From positions 1 to 63,473 of the forward strand of contig NCGL01000018.1 of assembly GCA_002256935.1 (NCBI GenBank): a stretch of DNA of 63,473 nucleotides. Reading direction: 5' to 3'. Source of the stretch: Bdellovibrio sp. 28-41-41 (GTDB taxonomy: Bacteria; Bdellovibrionota; Bdellovibrionia; Bdellovibrionales; Bdellovibrionaceae). A model generated the notes under the pieces. The model was not told the origin of the DNA and did not search any database. It saw only the letters and a program-made list of their open reading frames with translations. Below are positions 43,979 to 52,876 of the stretch, piece by piece. Position numbers and translations under genes: made by a program. Numbering within the stretch: position 1 is the stretch's first letter; every line of letters begins with the position of its first letter.

Positions 43979-44393
43979 CAGACAGGCAAGCGGTCAAGCT
44001 GGCAGACAGATCCTGGCTCTGGCTGCAGGTTTGCTGGGGCCTTTGCTATGCTTGAAAATTTTCGCGCCTATTAAAACTCAATTATTTTTTATCACGATTG
44101 TGAGCAACTTAAATGCGCCAAACATCTCCGCGATCAATTGAATCGTGCTGCGAGTTCGATTTCGTTGAATCTTTAGTCAACTTCCGCAAATCGAAGACGA
44201 TTTTATCACATAGCTTTGGGATCAACACGCGAATGTCAGACAATATTGGATCTTGCCAAGGTACCAAAAGAATCAACTATATCAAAACGACTCGACCAAT
44301 TAGCCGCTCAAGTTTATAAACTCTGCAAAAATCAGAAATCATAACCTGGGGCAGTTTACTGGGCCGGGACCGGCGTGACAGTTTGCCTGTCTG
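43979..44393. repeat. Inverted repeats flanking the four-helix-bundle remnant
   Basis: CAGACAGGCAA (43979-43989) and its reverse complement TTGCCTGTCTG (44383-44393) bound a 415-base unit. Beyond the 11-base core, the arms extend inward with about 20 of 24 bases matching. The unit contains only the decayed four-helix-bundle frame. The arrangement suggests a small mobilised element, but no transposase or target-site duplication was seen. Confidence 0.55.
44048..44344 (+). pseudogene. Decayed four-helix-bundle (23S rRNA IVS-type) protein
   Basis: From ATG 44048 the frame reads MLENFRAY, stops (TAA 44072), then continues FYHDCEQLKCAKHLRDQL and NRAASSISLNL, stops (TAG 44174), and resumes RRRFYHIALGSTRECQTI and LDLAKVPKESTISKR to TAA 44342. 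The motifs LRDQLNRAASSI, RFYHIALGS and RECQTILDLA are those of the S23/four-helix-bundle family found in rRNA intervening sequences. Two nonsense codons make it a pseudogene, and the NLAEG motif expected after SISLNL is lost. It is flanked by inverted repeats. Confidence 0.8.
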
Positions 44394-44434
44394 CTTGACT
44401 GTCCAACCCCTTCTTTCTCGTCGAACTTTTTAGC

Positions 44435-45979
44435 TTATGAATAGAGATTATTGGGTAATTCAATTCGGATTTCTGCGCCCAGAACTGCTCCAGAACTATC
44501 CTTGATATTTTGAATCGAGACATTTCCGTGATAGACATCGCAAATAGTTTTGATAACGACAGAGCCTAAGCCGAGCGATACGCGGCCATTTACATCGGTA
44601 TTTAATTTCCGACTGATGTTTCTTTGCCCGAAGGTATTTAAATCTTCCGCTTTAAAACCGGGTCCATCATCAGCGATGATCAAACGAATCATTCTATTGT
44701 CTGCATTTTCAAGTCTCACAGTGACTTTAGATTTGGCAAACGAACAGGCATTTTCAACGGCATTTCGCACTAATCGTTTAATTGGATGTTGGTCACCTGC
44801 AAAATCTTGTTTCTGGTCCTTTAAGTTTTCAACTAGCTCCAGCTTCTTGCCTTTTTGAGACGACATAAACAAACAATCTTCGGCTACGTCTAAAATTGTT
44901 TCTGGTAAATTAAATGTCAATCGATGATCAACGTAGTCTGGCTCTTTCAACTGAGCTAAAAATAATAGATCTTCAACAAGTCGTTCGAAATAATCAATCT
45001 CTTTTGTAGATAAAGTCAGTAGTTCATTGCGAGTGTCTTTATCTAGGCGTTCCATGCTGGATTGAAGCGTATCAACTAAGTTTCTAAGCGAGGCGAGTGG
45101 CGTTCTTAAGTCATGGGCAAGCTCTTGAAGAACTTTGGTGCGTGCTTGCTCGGATGTTTTCAATCCATGTACTAGTTTTTCGATCTCATCAGCCATCGTG
45201 TTAAAACGTTGCATCGCTTGACCGAATTCGTCTTTTCTTTTTACTTGGAATCTAGATTTCAAATTTCCACTTTTGATTTCAGAGATAACTCGATCGGCTT
45301 CAGTTACACCTTTTTTCATCGAATTAAAAATAATAGCCACCGTAAAACCGACGCCCAAAAATAAAGACATCAGAAGTGAGCCAAAACCAAGGAGGGGCCC
45401 ATAGGCTCCGCCGGGAGGCATAGGCGGCGGGTTTCCAGCCGTGACTACTAAATATAGTGGCTCAGGATTGTTGAGTTTTATTATAGTGGGTTCCATGTTC
45501 AAAAATGGAGGACCGCCCGGACCACCGGGGTCTCCAGGGCCTCCGGGCCCACCCGGTCCACCGGGGCCGCCACCTAACGGTGGAAAGAAACCGAAGCGTG
45601 GTGGTCCCATAGGAGGTTCTGTGTTATTTTTTACAATTGTAAATTCATAAGTTTTTTCCGGTAGTGCAACTGTTTTCCAATCAATATCTAAGTGGCAGTT
45701 TCTAGGAAATAGACACTGTCCCGATTCGTTCACCAAAGATAGTGCTGGACCCATGGGTCCACTTTCCCACGATTGTAATTCTTCAATCGCTTTAGCTTTA
45801 TCTGCTGGATTGATCCTATCTATAATTCTAGCGATGAAGATAGGGGCGATCGATTCGCGCTTTTGTGGACGCATCAATTCCATCATGTAATTATTAAAAG
45901 CTACTCCCAGAACAATAAACAAAAGTATCAGCGAAATGGCCATTAAGAAATATTTTTGAAATATGCGCGTTGTTATCAC
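44435..45979 (-). CDS. Sensor histidine kinase with collagen-like periplasmic insert
   Basis: The 514-residue kinase has two transmembrane helices (about 11-30 and 195-218) and a periplasmic domain of about 165 residues. Inside it lies a collagen-like Gly-Pro-Gly tract (about 137-158, coded by 45506-45571). HAMP (about 220-275), HisKA with LAHDLRTPLASL (phospho-accepting His289) and an HATPase domain (NAVENACSFA, DDGPGFKAEDL, GLGSVV) follow. Its start overlaps the response-regulator stop by four bases, so they form one two-component operon. Confidence 0.9.
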   Translation of the reverse strand: MITTRIFQKYFLMAISLILLFIVLGVAFNNYMMELMRPQKRESIAPIFIARIIDRINPADKAKAIEELQSWESGPMGPALSLVNESGQCLFPRNCHLDIDWKTVALPEKTYEFTIVKNNTEPPMGPPRFGFFPPLGGGPGGPGGPGGPGDPGGPGGPPFLNMEPTIIKLNNPEPLYLVVTAGNPPPMPPGGAYGPLLGFGSLLMSLFLGVGFTVAIIFNSMKKGVTEADRVISEIKSGNLKSRFQVKRKDEFGQAMQRFNTMADEIEKLVHGLKTSEQARTKVLQELAHDLRTPLASLRNLVDTLQSSMERLDKDTRNELLTLSTKEIDYFERLVEDLLFLAQLKEPDYVDHRLTFNLPETILDVAEDCLFMSSQKGKKLELVENLKDQKQDFAGDQHPIKRLVRNAVENACSFAKSKVTVRLENADNRMIRLIIADDGPGFKAEDLNTFGQRNISRKLNTDVNGRVSLGLGSVVIKTICDVYHGNVSIQNIKDSSGAVLGAEIRIELPNNLYS

Positions 45980-46644
45980 ACTTTCTCCAATCGATAGCCA
46001 ACGCCATAAACTGATGAAATTTTAATTCCATCGGCACCGGCTTGTCTTAATTTTGAGCGGAGATGACTAATGTGAGAATCAACTGTGCGATCAAAGATCT
46101 CGCCTTCTTTATCAAGAACAGTAAGAATTCGTTCGCGAGTTAAGATTGTATCTGGTTTCAGGCTAAGTAAAACAAGAAGATCAAACTCGCGTCGATTGAG
46201 TTCAACGGGCTTGTCGTTGATTTTTACAACACGTTGATCTTTTAAAATTTGCATTTCGCCAAATGTAACTGTGTTTTCAGAAGGGGGAGGCACGCGTAGT
46301 ACTGAATTAATTCGTGCATGTAGCTCTCGATTACTAAACGGCTTCTTCATGTAATCGTTAGCGCCTTTTTGCAAACCTTCGACAACAGAATCTTCATCTG
46401 TTTTCGCAGTTAAAATTATAATAGGCAGTAGAGACCCACTATCGCGTACATGTCCAAGAAACGTTAAACCCGAACCGTCTGTCAATCCCAAATCTAACAC
46501 GGCTAAATTATATTTTTCTTTTTCAAACAATTCGAAAGCGCGTTTCAATGTGCTTGCGTGCGATATTTTAAAGTTGGCTGACTCCAGAAAAACCTGAAGT
46601 CCGCGTGCTATAATTGGATCATCTTCTACCAGTAATAAATGCAT
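45976..46644 (-). CDS. OmpR-family response regulator
   Basis: The 222-residue regulator has a receiver domain (acid pair at 8-9, phospho-acceptor Asp51, KKPF Lys at about 100) and a winged-helix DNA-binding domain with LNRREFDLLVLL, VDSHISHLRSKLR and YGVGYRLEK. It is the partner of the collagen-insert kinase just downstream. It is transcribed away from the RCC1 lipoprotein gene across about 220 bases, which may be its target. Confidence 0.93.
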   Translation of the reverse strand: MHLLLVEDDPIIARGLQVFLESANFKISHASTLKRAFELFEKEKYNLAVLDLGLTDGSGLTFLGHVRDSGSLLPIIILTAKTDEDSVVEGLQKGANDYMKKPFSNRELHARINSVLRVPPPSENTVTFGEMQILKDQRVVKINDKPVELNRREFDLLVLLSLKPDTILTRERILTVLDKEGEIFDRTVDSHISHLRSKLRQAGADGIKISSVYGVGYRLEKV

Positions 46645-46862
46645 ATTTTTCTTCCCTTTTTAGGATCGACTAGTCTTGTTCCGCAGGCAAGTCCGGAACT
46701 ACAATGCCGCATTCCGCAGCGGCCGCTTGTTAGAGTCATCATGACAAACAATTCTGGAAGGAGTGTGGATTCCCTATATGAGACACACGTTTGTTAAAAA
46801 CCATTTCCATAGTCTTTCAACATTTAAATGGAACTATAAACTCATTAAAAGGGGGAATAATC

Positions 46863-48404
46863 GTGAAGATGATAAACCGCAAGTTTATAACTAATTTGAT
46901 AATAATAGCAGCGATAACGGTCGTTGTAGGATTTCAAAACTGTTCTAATCCAAGTAGTACAGCGTCTAGCTCGGCAACGACCGACGCGGATACCGCTACT
47001 ACTGTTGTCACAACGTCAGTGTATTCATCTCCTTCAGATATCTCTTCTATCACTTCACCCTCTGTGACCGAAGGTAGTTCAGTGAGTATCACAATTACGA
47101 TGTCAGCTGTTTCCACCTCTGCGCGAGTCTATAAATATATGACTGTCGATGCTTCGGCATACTCAGGATACAACTACACCGAGATATCGGGTGAGATTAC
47201 GATTCCTGCTTACAGCAAAACAGTTACGATTTCTGTTTCCACTTTAGATGATGGGCAAAACTATGGTGACACCTATTTCTATCTATATGTAGGTCAGCTA
47301 GATCTTACAGATCCAGTTTATGTCACTTCAACGATTGCAATTGTTGAATCGAGTTCGACTAGCTATCAAAGCATGGTAACCGGTACCTACCACACATGTG
47401 GTATTGACTCGAGTTCTGCCGTTTGGTGCTGGGGCTATAACAATCACGGACAAATAGGTGATGGTGGCACTACAAATTCAAATGTTCCCGAATCCGTGTC
47501 GGCATTGAGTTCATCTGTAACAGCTCTAGCAGCGGGAACGTATCATACCTGCGCAATCATGAATGCTAAGTTGTATTGCTGGGGATACAACAGCACAGGC
47601 CAACTTGGCGTTGGAAATAAATCTGATTACTATGCTCCAAAAAGTGTAACGAGTATGACTTCGGGAATCACAGCTGTTGCTGCTGGTAATGGTTTTACGT
47701 GTGCAATCAAAAGCGGAGCTTTGTACTGCTGGGGAGATAATACCTATGGACAACTTGGTAATGGAACAACGACTGCGACGATGGCTGCAGCCACAGTATC
47801 AGGCTTAACTGATTCTGTAACTCATGTTTCGACGGGTTTCAGTCACGCGTGTGCGATAAAATCAGAAGCTTTATATTGCTGGGGTCGAAACACAAGTGGT
47901 GAAGTTGGTGATGGAACAACGACGAATCAATCGTATGCCCAAGCTGTTTCGGGTATGGAATCTGGAGTCACGTCGGTATCGACGGGTTACAACTACACAT
48001 GCGCAGTACAATCTGGACGCGTAAAATGTTGGGGACTTAATACGTACGGACAATTAGGAACATCAAATACAACAGCACATGTGGCTCCTTATTATATTGG
48101 TTTAAGTAGCGCCACTAAAGTTTTTGCAAACTTGTTAACAACATGTGCTCAGATAAGCGATGGAAGTTTGAAATGCTGGGGATATAACGGTTATGGCCAA
48201 GTCGGCACTGGATCAACAACTGGTGGAATCACGGCACCGAATGCGGTTTTTAGCTCTGGTGTTACCGGGGTATCTCAAAGTCATGGGTACCACACATGTG
48301 CACAAGTAAATTCAGCACAGTATTGCTGGGGTTATAACTATTACGGTCAGCTAGGAATTGGTTCCTATACGTCGAGCAACCTTCCACAGGCAATCAACTA
48401 CTAG
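46863..48404 (+). CDS. RCC1-repeat lipoprotein
   Basis: The protein has an export signal ending in VVGFQNC (lipobox-like FQNC). The start is taken as GTG 46863 after AAAGGGGGAATAATC; the frame upstream to 46791 lacks a ribosome binding site, and ATG 46869 is another possible start. After a Ser/Thr-rich segment and a Calx-beta-like domain (about 60-165, with SVTEGSSVSITITM and EITIPAYSKTVTISV), there are seven RCC1-like repeats, each with TCAI and YCWGYNxxGQLGxG. Seven repeats would complete one propeller, probably disulfide-stapled by the paired Cys. Surface binding or signalling role inferred. Confidence 0.82.
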   Translation: MKMINRKFITNLIIIAAITVVVGFQNCSNPSSTASSSATTDADTATTVVTTSVYSSPSDISSITSPSVTEGSSVSITITMSAVSTSARVYKYMTVDASAYSGYNYTEISGEITIPAYSKTVTISVSTLDDGQNYGDTYFYLYVGQLDLTDPVYVTSTIAIVESSSTSYQSMVTGTYHTCGIDSSSAVWCWGYNNHGQIGDGGTTNSNVPESVSALSSSVTALAAGTYHTCAIMNAKLYCWGYNSTGQLGVGNKSDYYAPKSVTSMTSGITAVAAGNGFTCAIKSGALYCWGDNTYGQLGNGTTTATMAAATVSGLTDSVTHVSTGFSHACAIKSEALYCWGRNTSGEVGDGTTTNQSYAQAVSGMESGVTSVSTGYNYTCAVQSGRVKCWGLNTYGQLGTSNTTAHVAPYYIGLSSATKVFANLLTTCAQISDGSLKCWGYNGYGQVGTGSTTGGITAPNAVFSSGVTGVSQSHGYHTCAQVNSAQYCWGYNYYGQLGIGSYTSSNLPQAINY

Positions 48405-48413
48405 GAGACTTTT

Positions 48414-49475
48414 ATGAAAAAAATTATTTTAGCAATTGCTATAGGTTTGTGTTTTCAAATTTCGTATGCAGATTCACAAGATTCAACTGGTTTGCTGGCA
48501 ACTCTGAAGAATAGTTCTTTGATGAAATTCAGTCAGAAACCTTTGGTTGATTTATGGAAAAACTTAAAGCCTGTGGTGCAGGGGAAATACAAAGATAATG
48601 TTGATCAGTATTTAGCTAAAAATAAAAATTTAGAAATTCCCGAACTATCGGTGACGAATCTAAACAAATCTCAGGCTGTTAGTTCTGGATTTCGATTATT
48701 AATAAAACACCCGAAGCAAACGATGAATATCGAATTTATAAACGATGATAATATTGCGGCGATGGTGAACGGCATCCCATTCACACATGACGACTTGAGT
48801 TCGTTTGATAAGATCATGAATAAACTGATCAACGAATTTTACGCTACGAAAGGAAAGAAGGTCGGACAAGCGAATCAGGGCGCTTTGTATATGTGGTCAC
48901 TGTTTCTAATTGGAAATGAATCTCACGCGAGAGGCGATGACTGCATCACAGTTACGGGTAAATTATGCTGGGATTTACTAGAAGGAAAAGCAAATAGCGA
49001 CGCTGTAATGATAGTGAAGCGCCTGATGCGTGAGAAAAACATTTCTCCTAGCGATATTCAAAGTTATCTGAGTCAAGTTGATGCGAGTCGAACAGAATGC
49101 CGTCAAAAAAATAGTTCGTGTGAGCGATTAGAATGGCAGTACTCGGTTTTGAAATCTGTATCGGATGACTTGGCGAAAAATCGACCGGGAAATAGTGGCG
49201 GCAGTGGTCCTCAGCAATCAGCTCCTAAAATAGAAACAGAAGAAAAAAGCGCTGTATCAGAATTTTGGGATGATAATAGTTCATGGTTAAAACCAACGCT
49301 GATTATTTCAGGTATTGTTCTGGCGACTTGGGGATTGTGCAGTAAAGGTGTCATCGATATATTCGGTTGCGCTAAAGATAAATCCAGCAGCAGCAGCAGC
49401 ACAACGCTGACTTCCGCCTTGCCAGAAGAGTCGACTCCGACATCGGCTATTTACACAGGTACGGCTACTAAATAA
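48414..49475 (+). CDS. Secreted protein with C-terminal membrane segment, partner of the RCC1 lipoprotein
   Basis: The 353-residue product has a signal peptide (MKKIILAIAIGLCFQISYA) and a GGAG ribosome binding site nine bases after the RCC1 gene stop. The body has Cys in DDCITVTGKLCWD and RTECRQKNSSC. A short hydrophobic segment near the C-terminus (LKPTLIISGIVLATWGLC, about 303-320) could span or anchor to a membrane, followed by a Ser/Thr-rich tail. I recognise no family. It probably acts with the RCC1 protein. Confidence 0.6.
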   Translation: MKKIILAIAIGLCFQISYADSQDSTGLLATLKNSSLMKFSQKPLVDLWKNLKPVVQGKYKDNVDQYLAKNKNLEIPELSVTNLNKSQAVSSGFRLLIKHPKQTMNIEFINDDNIAAMVNGIPFTHDDLSSFDKIMNKLINEFYATKGKKVGQANQGALYMWSLFLIGNESHARGDDCITVTGKLCWDLLEGKANSDAVMIVKRLMREKNISPSDIQSYLSQVDASRTECRQKNSSCERLEWQYSVLKSVSDDLAKNRPGNSGGSGPQQSAPKIETEEKSAVSEFWDDNSSWLKPTLIISGIVLATWGLCSKGVIDIFGCAKDKSSSSSSTTLTSALPEESTPTSAIYTGTATK

Positions 49476-50072
49476 TTACCATTTGTAAGTGATCCCGACA
49501 GTTGGGGTCATGAAGGCTTTAGAATATGTGACGTCGGTTTGGACACCTGAGACAAGTTTTTTGGTGGCGCCGCCACTAAAATAATTAAACGCAAAAACAA
49601 CTTGGAAGCTTTCCGAAAGTTCGGGTGCGACACCAGCTTGGAATACGGGTGCGACACCAGCTTGGAATAAATAGTTGGTTCCGAGCCATTCTTCAGCGGT
49701 GCCGCCGGTATCGAAACTAGTTTGCGTACGGATGCCGTATACAAAATTTAAAAAATACCATCCGCTGCGGCCAAATTCATAGCGAAAGCTTGGCCCCATA
49801 TCCTGGGTCGTATAGTTAGAGAACTGATTGTTAGTTTCATCTTTAGTGATCACGCTGTATACCGACCAACCAAAATAGAACGACTTCTTTTAATTGATCG
49901 AAAAAGCCACATTGAAAACATACATGGATTTACTTGATGATGATGATGTCGCCGTTTCAACCGTATTTCTGTCTGTGAACAAGATGTAGTCTAAACCCAG
50001 AAGAGCGCTCGCCTCAGAAAGTGAAGAAATTAAAATGCAGAGCAATAAGCATTTTGAAACGATTCCAGTCAC
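49476..50072 (-). pseudogene. Outer-membrane barrel gene interrupted by an in-frame TAA
   Basis: A single reading frame runs from ATG 50072 to the stop at 49476-49478, but contains TAA at 49890-49892. The first part has a signal peptide (KCLLLCILISSLSEASA) and FNVAFSIN; the second part continues KKSFYFGWSVYSV, MGPSFRYEFGRSGWYF and ends in GITYKW, which is typical of an outer-membrane barrel ending in an aromatic residue. A CAA to TAA change at that position would explain it. A 24-base tandem duplication (49622-49669) lies in the second part. The gene may be non-functional or read through. Confidence 0.78.
49622..49669. repeat. 24-base perfect tandem duplication
   Basis: CGGGTGCGACACCAGCTTGG (plus AATA) at 49622-49645 is repeated exactly at 49646-49669. 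It adds eight residues in frame (FQAGVAP twice) to the broken outer-membrane gene, so it does not cause the stop. Confidence 0.92.
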
Positions 50073-50082
50073 AGTTGCCCCT

Positions 50083-51081
50083 TTATAGTTTAATTTCTAA
50101 ACCTTCATAGGCAAAATCCCATTCGCACGCAGGAATTTCTTCGTTGCATTCTTTGGCGTGATCAAGTCGCCATTGAAAGTATTCATGAGTCTGATCTTTG
50201 ATAGATTGAATTTGTTCGATCGTTGCGCCTGGATCATGATGCGCAAACAATACTTTTCTAATACCTTCACGAAATGCTAAATCGAGTCCGATTTGAGCCG
50301 CGCTGTGTCCCCAGTTTGCTTTCTCTGCTAGTTCAGGAAACGTGTATTGAGCATCGAAATACATTAGGTCGACATCTTCATAAAGTTTTAAATCTGGTCC
50401 CAGTTCTTCTCGGCTCACGCGAGTACCTTCAGTATCCACGCAGTGTGAATAACATTTACCACCGGCTTCGACCTTTAATCCCCAGCAAGGATCTGGATGA
50501 TCAAGTAAGTAGGGCGTGATAGTCATATCACCAATTTGAAATGCTTGTCTTGGCTCCAGAACGTGAAAGTGAATTTTAGCAGACAATTGTTCAAATGCGA
50601 CAGGGAAATAAGGTTTCTTAAAAATACCACGAATGAGCGCTTCGATGTCTTTTTGAACACCGTAATAATGAATTTGAGTTCCAGAAATAAAATGCGGTGT
50701 AAAGAATGGCAGACCCATTACGTGATCCCAATGAAAATGAGTCATGTAAATATGGTAAGGTCCTTTAACGTGTCCTGAAGTACCTGACATAGTTTTTTCA
50801 CTGAAATTGCGAATGCCTGTACCACCGTCGATAATCAATTGGGTTTTTGCCGATTTAACTTCTACGCAGGTTGTGCCAGTTCCGTAGCCACCAATATCTT
50901 GAACCTTTTTATTTGATAAAAATTGGGCTGGAGCCGACGACGTATTCCCGATGCCATCCAAGGATGATCTATTAGCATCGTAGTTTGTTAGAAGGTTTTG
51001 GATGTGTGAGTTCCAGCCCTGCGGTGTCATACTCGCAGGTAAGGATCCTCTTACTCCCCAAAATTTAACATATAGTGACAT
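50083..51081 (-). CDS. MBL-fold metallo-hydrolase
   Basis: The 332-residue protein is a metallo-beta-lactamase-fold hydrolase. Metal-binding motif YMTHFHWDHVMGLPFF (HxHxDH) is present, with FWGVRGSLPAS at the N-terminus and later His in YLLDHPDPCWG and LFAHHDP. This set resembles the phosphodiesterase/RNase-Z-like group often annotated as cAMP phosphodiesterase class III. The substrate is unknown. It is the last gene of a minus-strand cluster (matrixin-like, hypothetical, ferredoxin, MBL). Confidence 0.85.
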   Translation of the reverse strand: MSLYVKFWGVRGSLPASMTPQGWNSHIQNLLTNYDANRSSLDGIGNTSSAPAQFLSNKKVQDIGGYGTGTTCVEVKSAKTQLIIDGGTGIRNFSEKTMSGTSGHVKGPYHIYMTHFHWDHVMGLPFFTPHFISGTQIHYYGVQKDIEALIRGIFKKPYFPVAFEQLSAKIHFHVLEPRQAFQIGDMTITPYLLDHPDPCWGLKVEAGGKCYSHCVDTEGTRVSREELGPDLKLYEDVDLMYFDAQYTFPELAEKANWGHSAAQIGLDLAFREGIRKVLFAHHDPGATIEQIQSIKDQTHEYFQWRLDHAKECNEEIPACEWDFAYEGLEIKL

Positions 51082-51112
51082 ACCTAAAGGGTTCCATGGA
51101 CTATTTTGTGCA

Positions 51113-51382
51113 TCAAGTGTTTTTTAAATATTTTAATTTTACAGTCTTTGATACAGGGAATGTCTGACATGTTCTTACGGTCTTTGGATGTGTGTCCGTT
51201 TCGTTGCCAGCTCTGACTCTTACGTCACCTTCAGTGACTTCGGCTTCGCAAAAAGAGCAGACACCTTCAAGACATGAGTAGGGAGCTGCAATTTGCGCGA
51301 TCAAACACGACTCAAGTAGAGTTCGTTTAGGATCCGTGTCTATTTCATGTTCAACTGAATTAATTGTTACTTTGGTCTTCAT
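51113..51382 (-). CDS. Plant-type 2Fe-2S ferredoxin
   Basis: This 89-residue [2Fe-2S] ferredoxin has YSCLEGVCSFC (C-x4-C-x2-C) and a fourth Cys in RTCQTF, the plant-type pattern. Start ATG at 51382. It is in a minus-strand cluster between the matrixin-like gene region and the MBL hydrolase. Electron partner unknown. Confidence 0.88.
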   Translation of the reverse strand: MKTKVTINSVEHEIDTDPKRTLLESCLIAQIAAPYSCLEGVCSFCEAEVTEGDVRVRAGNETDTHPKTVRTCQTFPVSKTVKLKYLKNT

Positions 51383-51394
51383 ATAAATTCCTTA

Positions 51395-52042
51395 TTATTG
51401 TTTCTTTGCTGTGATTTGAAATTCAACAGAATAGCCAAGTACGGAAAGGATTTCGTATTTAGTTATTTCGAAATTTTGATTTTGCATTTTGGAAGCACTA
51501 TAGAAAATCAATTGTTTCACGCGCCATTTGTCTGGGGTGTCGTCGTCCCAATTAGCAACTCGAATTTGAGCGTCGATGGCCGCTGATTGTGCTTTAACGT
51601 CTTTTAAAATAGTCGAGTCTGTCAGCAAGCTTAAATCGGTTTCAAATGGTACAATGTTCCCGGTGGCTTCACAGGCCTTCTGAATGTGGATTTCCGGATG
51701 CTCTCCGCTGTAACTGATATCCGGAGCTTCCAATGTTATAGCCATGTTCGGGTAGGTGGTGCACAGGTCATCCGCCTCGCTGCCGTTAGAAAATTTAACA
51801 TTTTCAAATTTGAGTGACAGACCAGCATTCTCGGCTGAGTAGTTCCAATCTAAGCTTTGCAGTAGAGCTCGTTTGATTTGTTTTTTGTTTTCATTTCTGG
51901 ATAGATCATTTTCGATCAGCTGAATCGCGCCATTACTATCCATTTTCACGGATGAAGGTTGGCGTAAGTTTTGGTGTCTGAATACCAGAACTCCGGTAGC
52001 GATCAATACGAAAGCAAATAATGGAATTAATATTTTTTTCAT
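51395..52042 (-). CDS. Membrane-anchored or secreted protein, unknown
   Basis: This 215-residue protein has a hydrophobic N-terminus (MKKILIPLFAFVLIATGVLVF) that is a signal or anchor. The rest is hydrophilic with Cys at about 93 and 123 (DLCTTYP, QKACEATG) that may form a disulfide. It starts at the base next to the stop of the matrixin-like gene, so it is co-transcribed with it. I recognise no domain; a role as partner or inhibitor of the protease is only a guess. Confidence 0.55.
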   Translation of the reverse strand: MKKILIPLFAFVLIATGVLVFRHQNLRQPSSVKMDSNGAIQLIENDLSRNENKKQIKRALLQSLDWNYSAENAGLSLKFENVKFSNGSEADDLCTTYPNMAITLEAPDISYSGEHPEIHIQKACEATGNIVPFETDLSLLTDSTILKDVKAQSAAIDAQIRVANWDDDTPDKWRVKQLIFYSASKMQNQNFEITKYEILSVLGYSVEFQITAKKQ

Positions 52043-52705
52043 TTAATACTCGCACTCTAAGGATTTTTGATCAGTTGCTGAAAGCGACGTTCTGACGATA
52101 TCAAATCCAAGTGTCGCCCACATAACGGTCGGTCTAATGGAGGCATGTTTTAATCCGAGAGCATGACCTAGTTCGTGAACGATCAAACTAACAAAGTGAA
52201 CTTGTTTTGAATTTTGCGGCTCTTTGGAATAGTAAACAAAATCGTCTAAATTAATTTTGATGTCAGCACTGGTGATCAAGTTACCTCGAAACTTAACGAT
52301 GGTGACAGCCTGCTGAGTCGTTTTGTCTTCATCCCAGTCCTGCAAACCCGCGACTGTGTTTCGTTGGTCTGATGTCGATAGCGGGCTTTCTAGATCGGAT
52401 AAATTAATTTTCAAAACGGTCCTTCCTGCGGACGTGTTCCAAATCTCGGCGGCATCTGCGATGTCTTGACGAAATTCTTCTGGGATCGTTTTAGATACGA
52501 AAAACTCAGCGGGTAGGTTTTCTTTCCAAGCGACACGTTGGCCATATTCATTTTGTAAATAGCCACAATCCTCTTGGGATGCAGTGGCCAGGAATTCTGC
52601 CGACTCGGGTCCAAGGTAGACGCCTTTGCTGCAGCCCATTTGCAACGTCACAACGACGGCAAAAATCAGAGCTAAAACTGCATGTTTGATGAGGGCGAAC
52701 TTCAT
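52043..52705 (-). CDS. Matrixin-like metalloprotease, lipoprotein
   Basis: The 220-residue protein has a lipoprotein signal ending LQMGCS and a zinc-protease domain. The motif HELGHALGLKH (HExxHxxGxxH) lies at about 182, followed by the Met-turn TVMW, as in matrixins/metzincins. It is small for the family. It would cleave proteins outside the inner membrane. It begins the minus-strand cluster 52705 to 50083 and is divergent from the radical SAM gene. Confidence 0.82.
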   Translation of the reverse strand: MKFALIKHAVLALIFAVVVTLQMGCSKGVYLGPESAEFLATASQEDCGYLQNEYGQRVAWKENLPAEFFVSKTIPEEFRQDIADAAEIWNTSAGRTVLKINLSDLESPLSTSDQRNTVAGLQDWDEDKTTQQAVTIVKFRGNLITSADIKINLDDFVYYSKEPQNSKQVHFVSLIVHELGHALGLKHASIRPTVMWATLGFDIVRTSLSATDQKSLECEY

Positions 52706-52876
52706 GTTTTTTCATCGGATTTTGAGGTGCAAACTGAAACTAGAACCCTGTGTTTTTTTTAGGTTTGCCTAAAGGGTTGCCAGCAGATGGTCGAAGAGGG
52801 GCAAAAGGGCACCGCCAAAAAGTTATCTATCTATTTAAAATTACGTGGAAAAACATAAATTGTTTTTGGTGAAAAT

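Noticed and set aside
44113..44319. Plus-strand 68-residue frame
   Set aside because: It is out of frame with the recognisable four-helix-bundle remnant and shows no protein-like composition.
45441..45650. Plus-strand frame rich in Gly-Pro
   Set aside because: It is the antisense of the collagen-like tract in the sensor kinase; GGN/CCN repeats give Gly-Pro on both strands.
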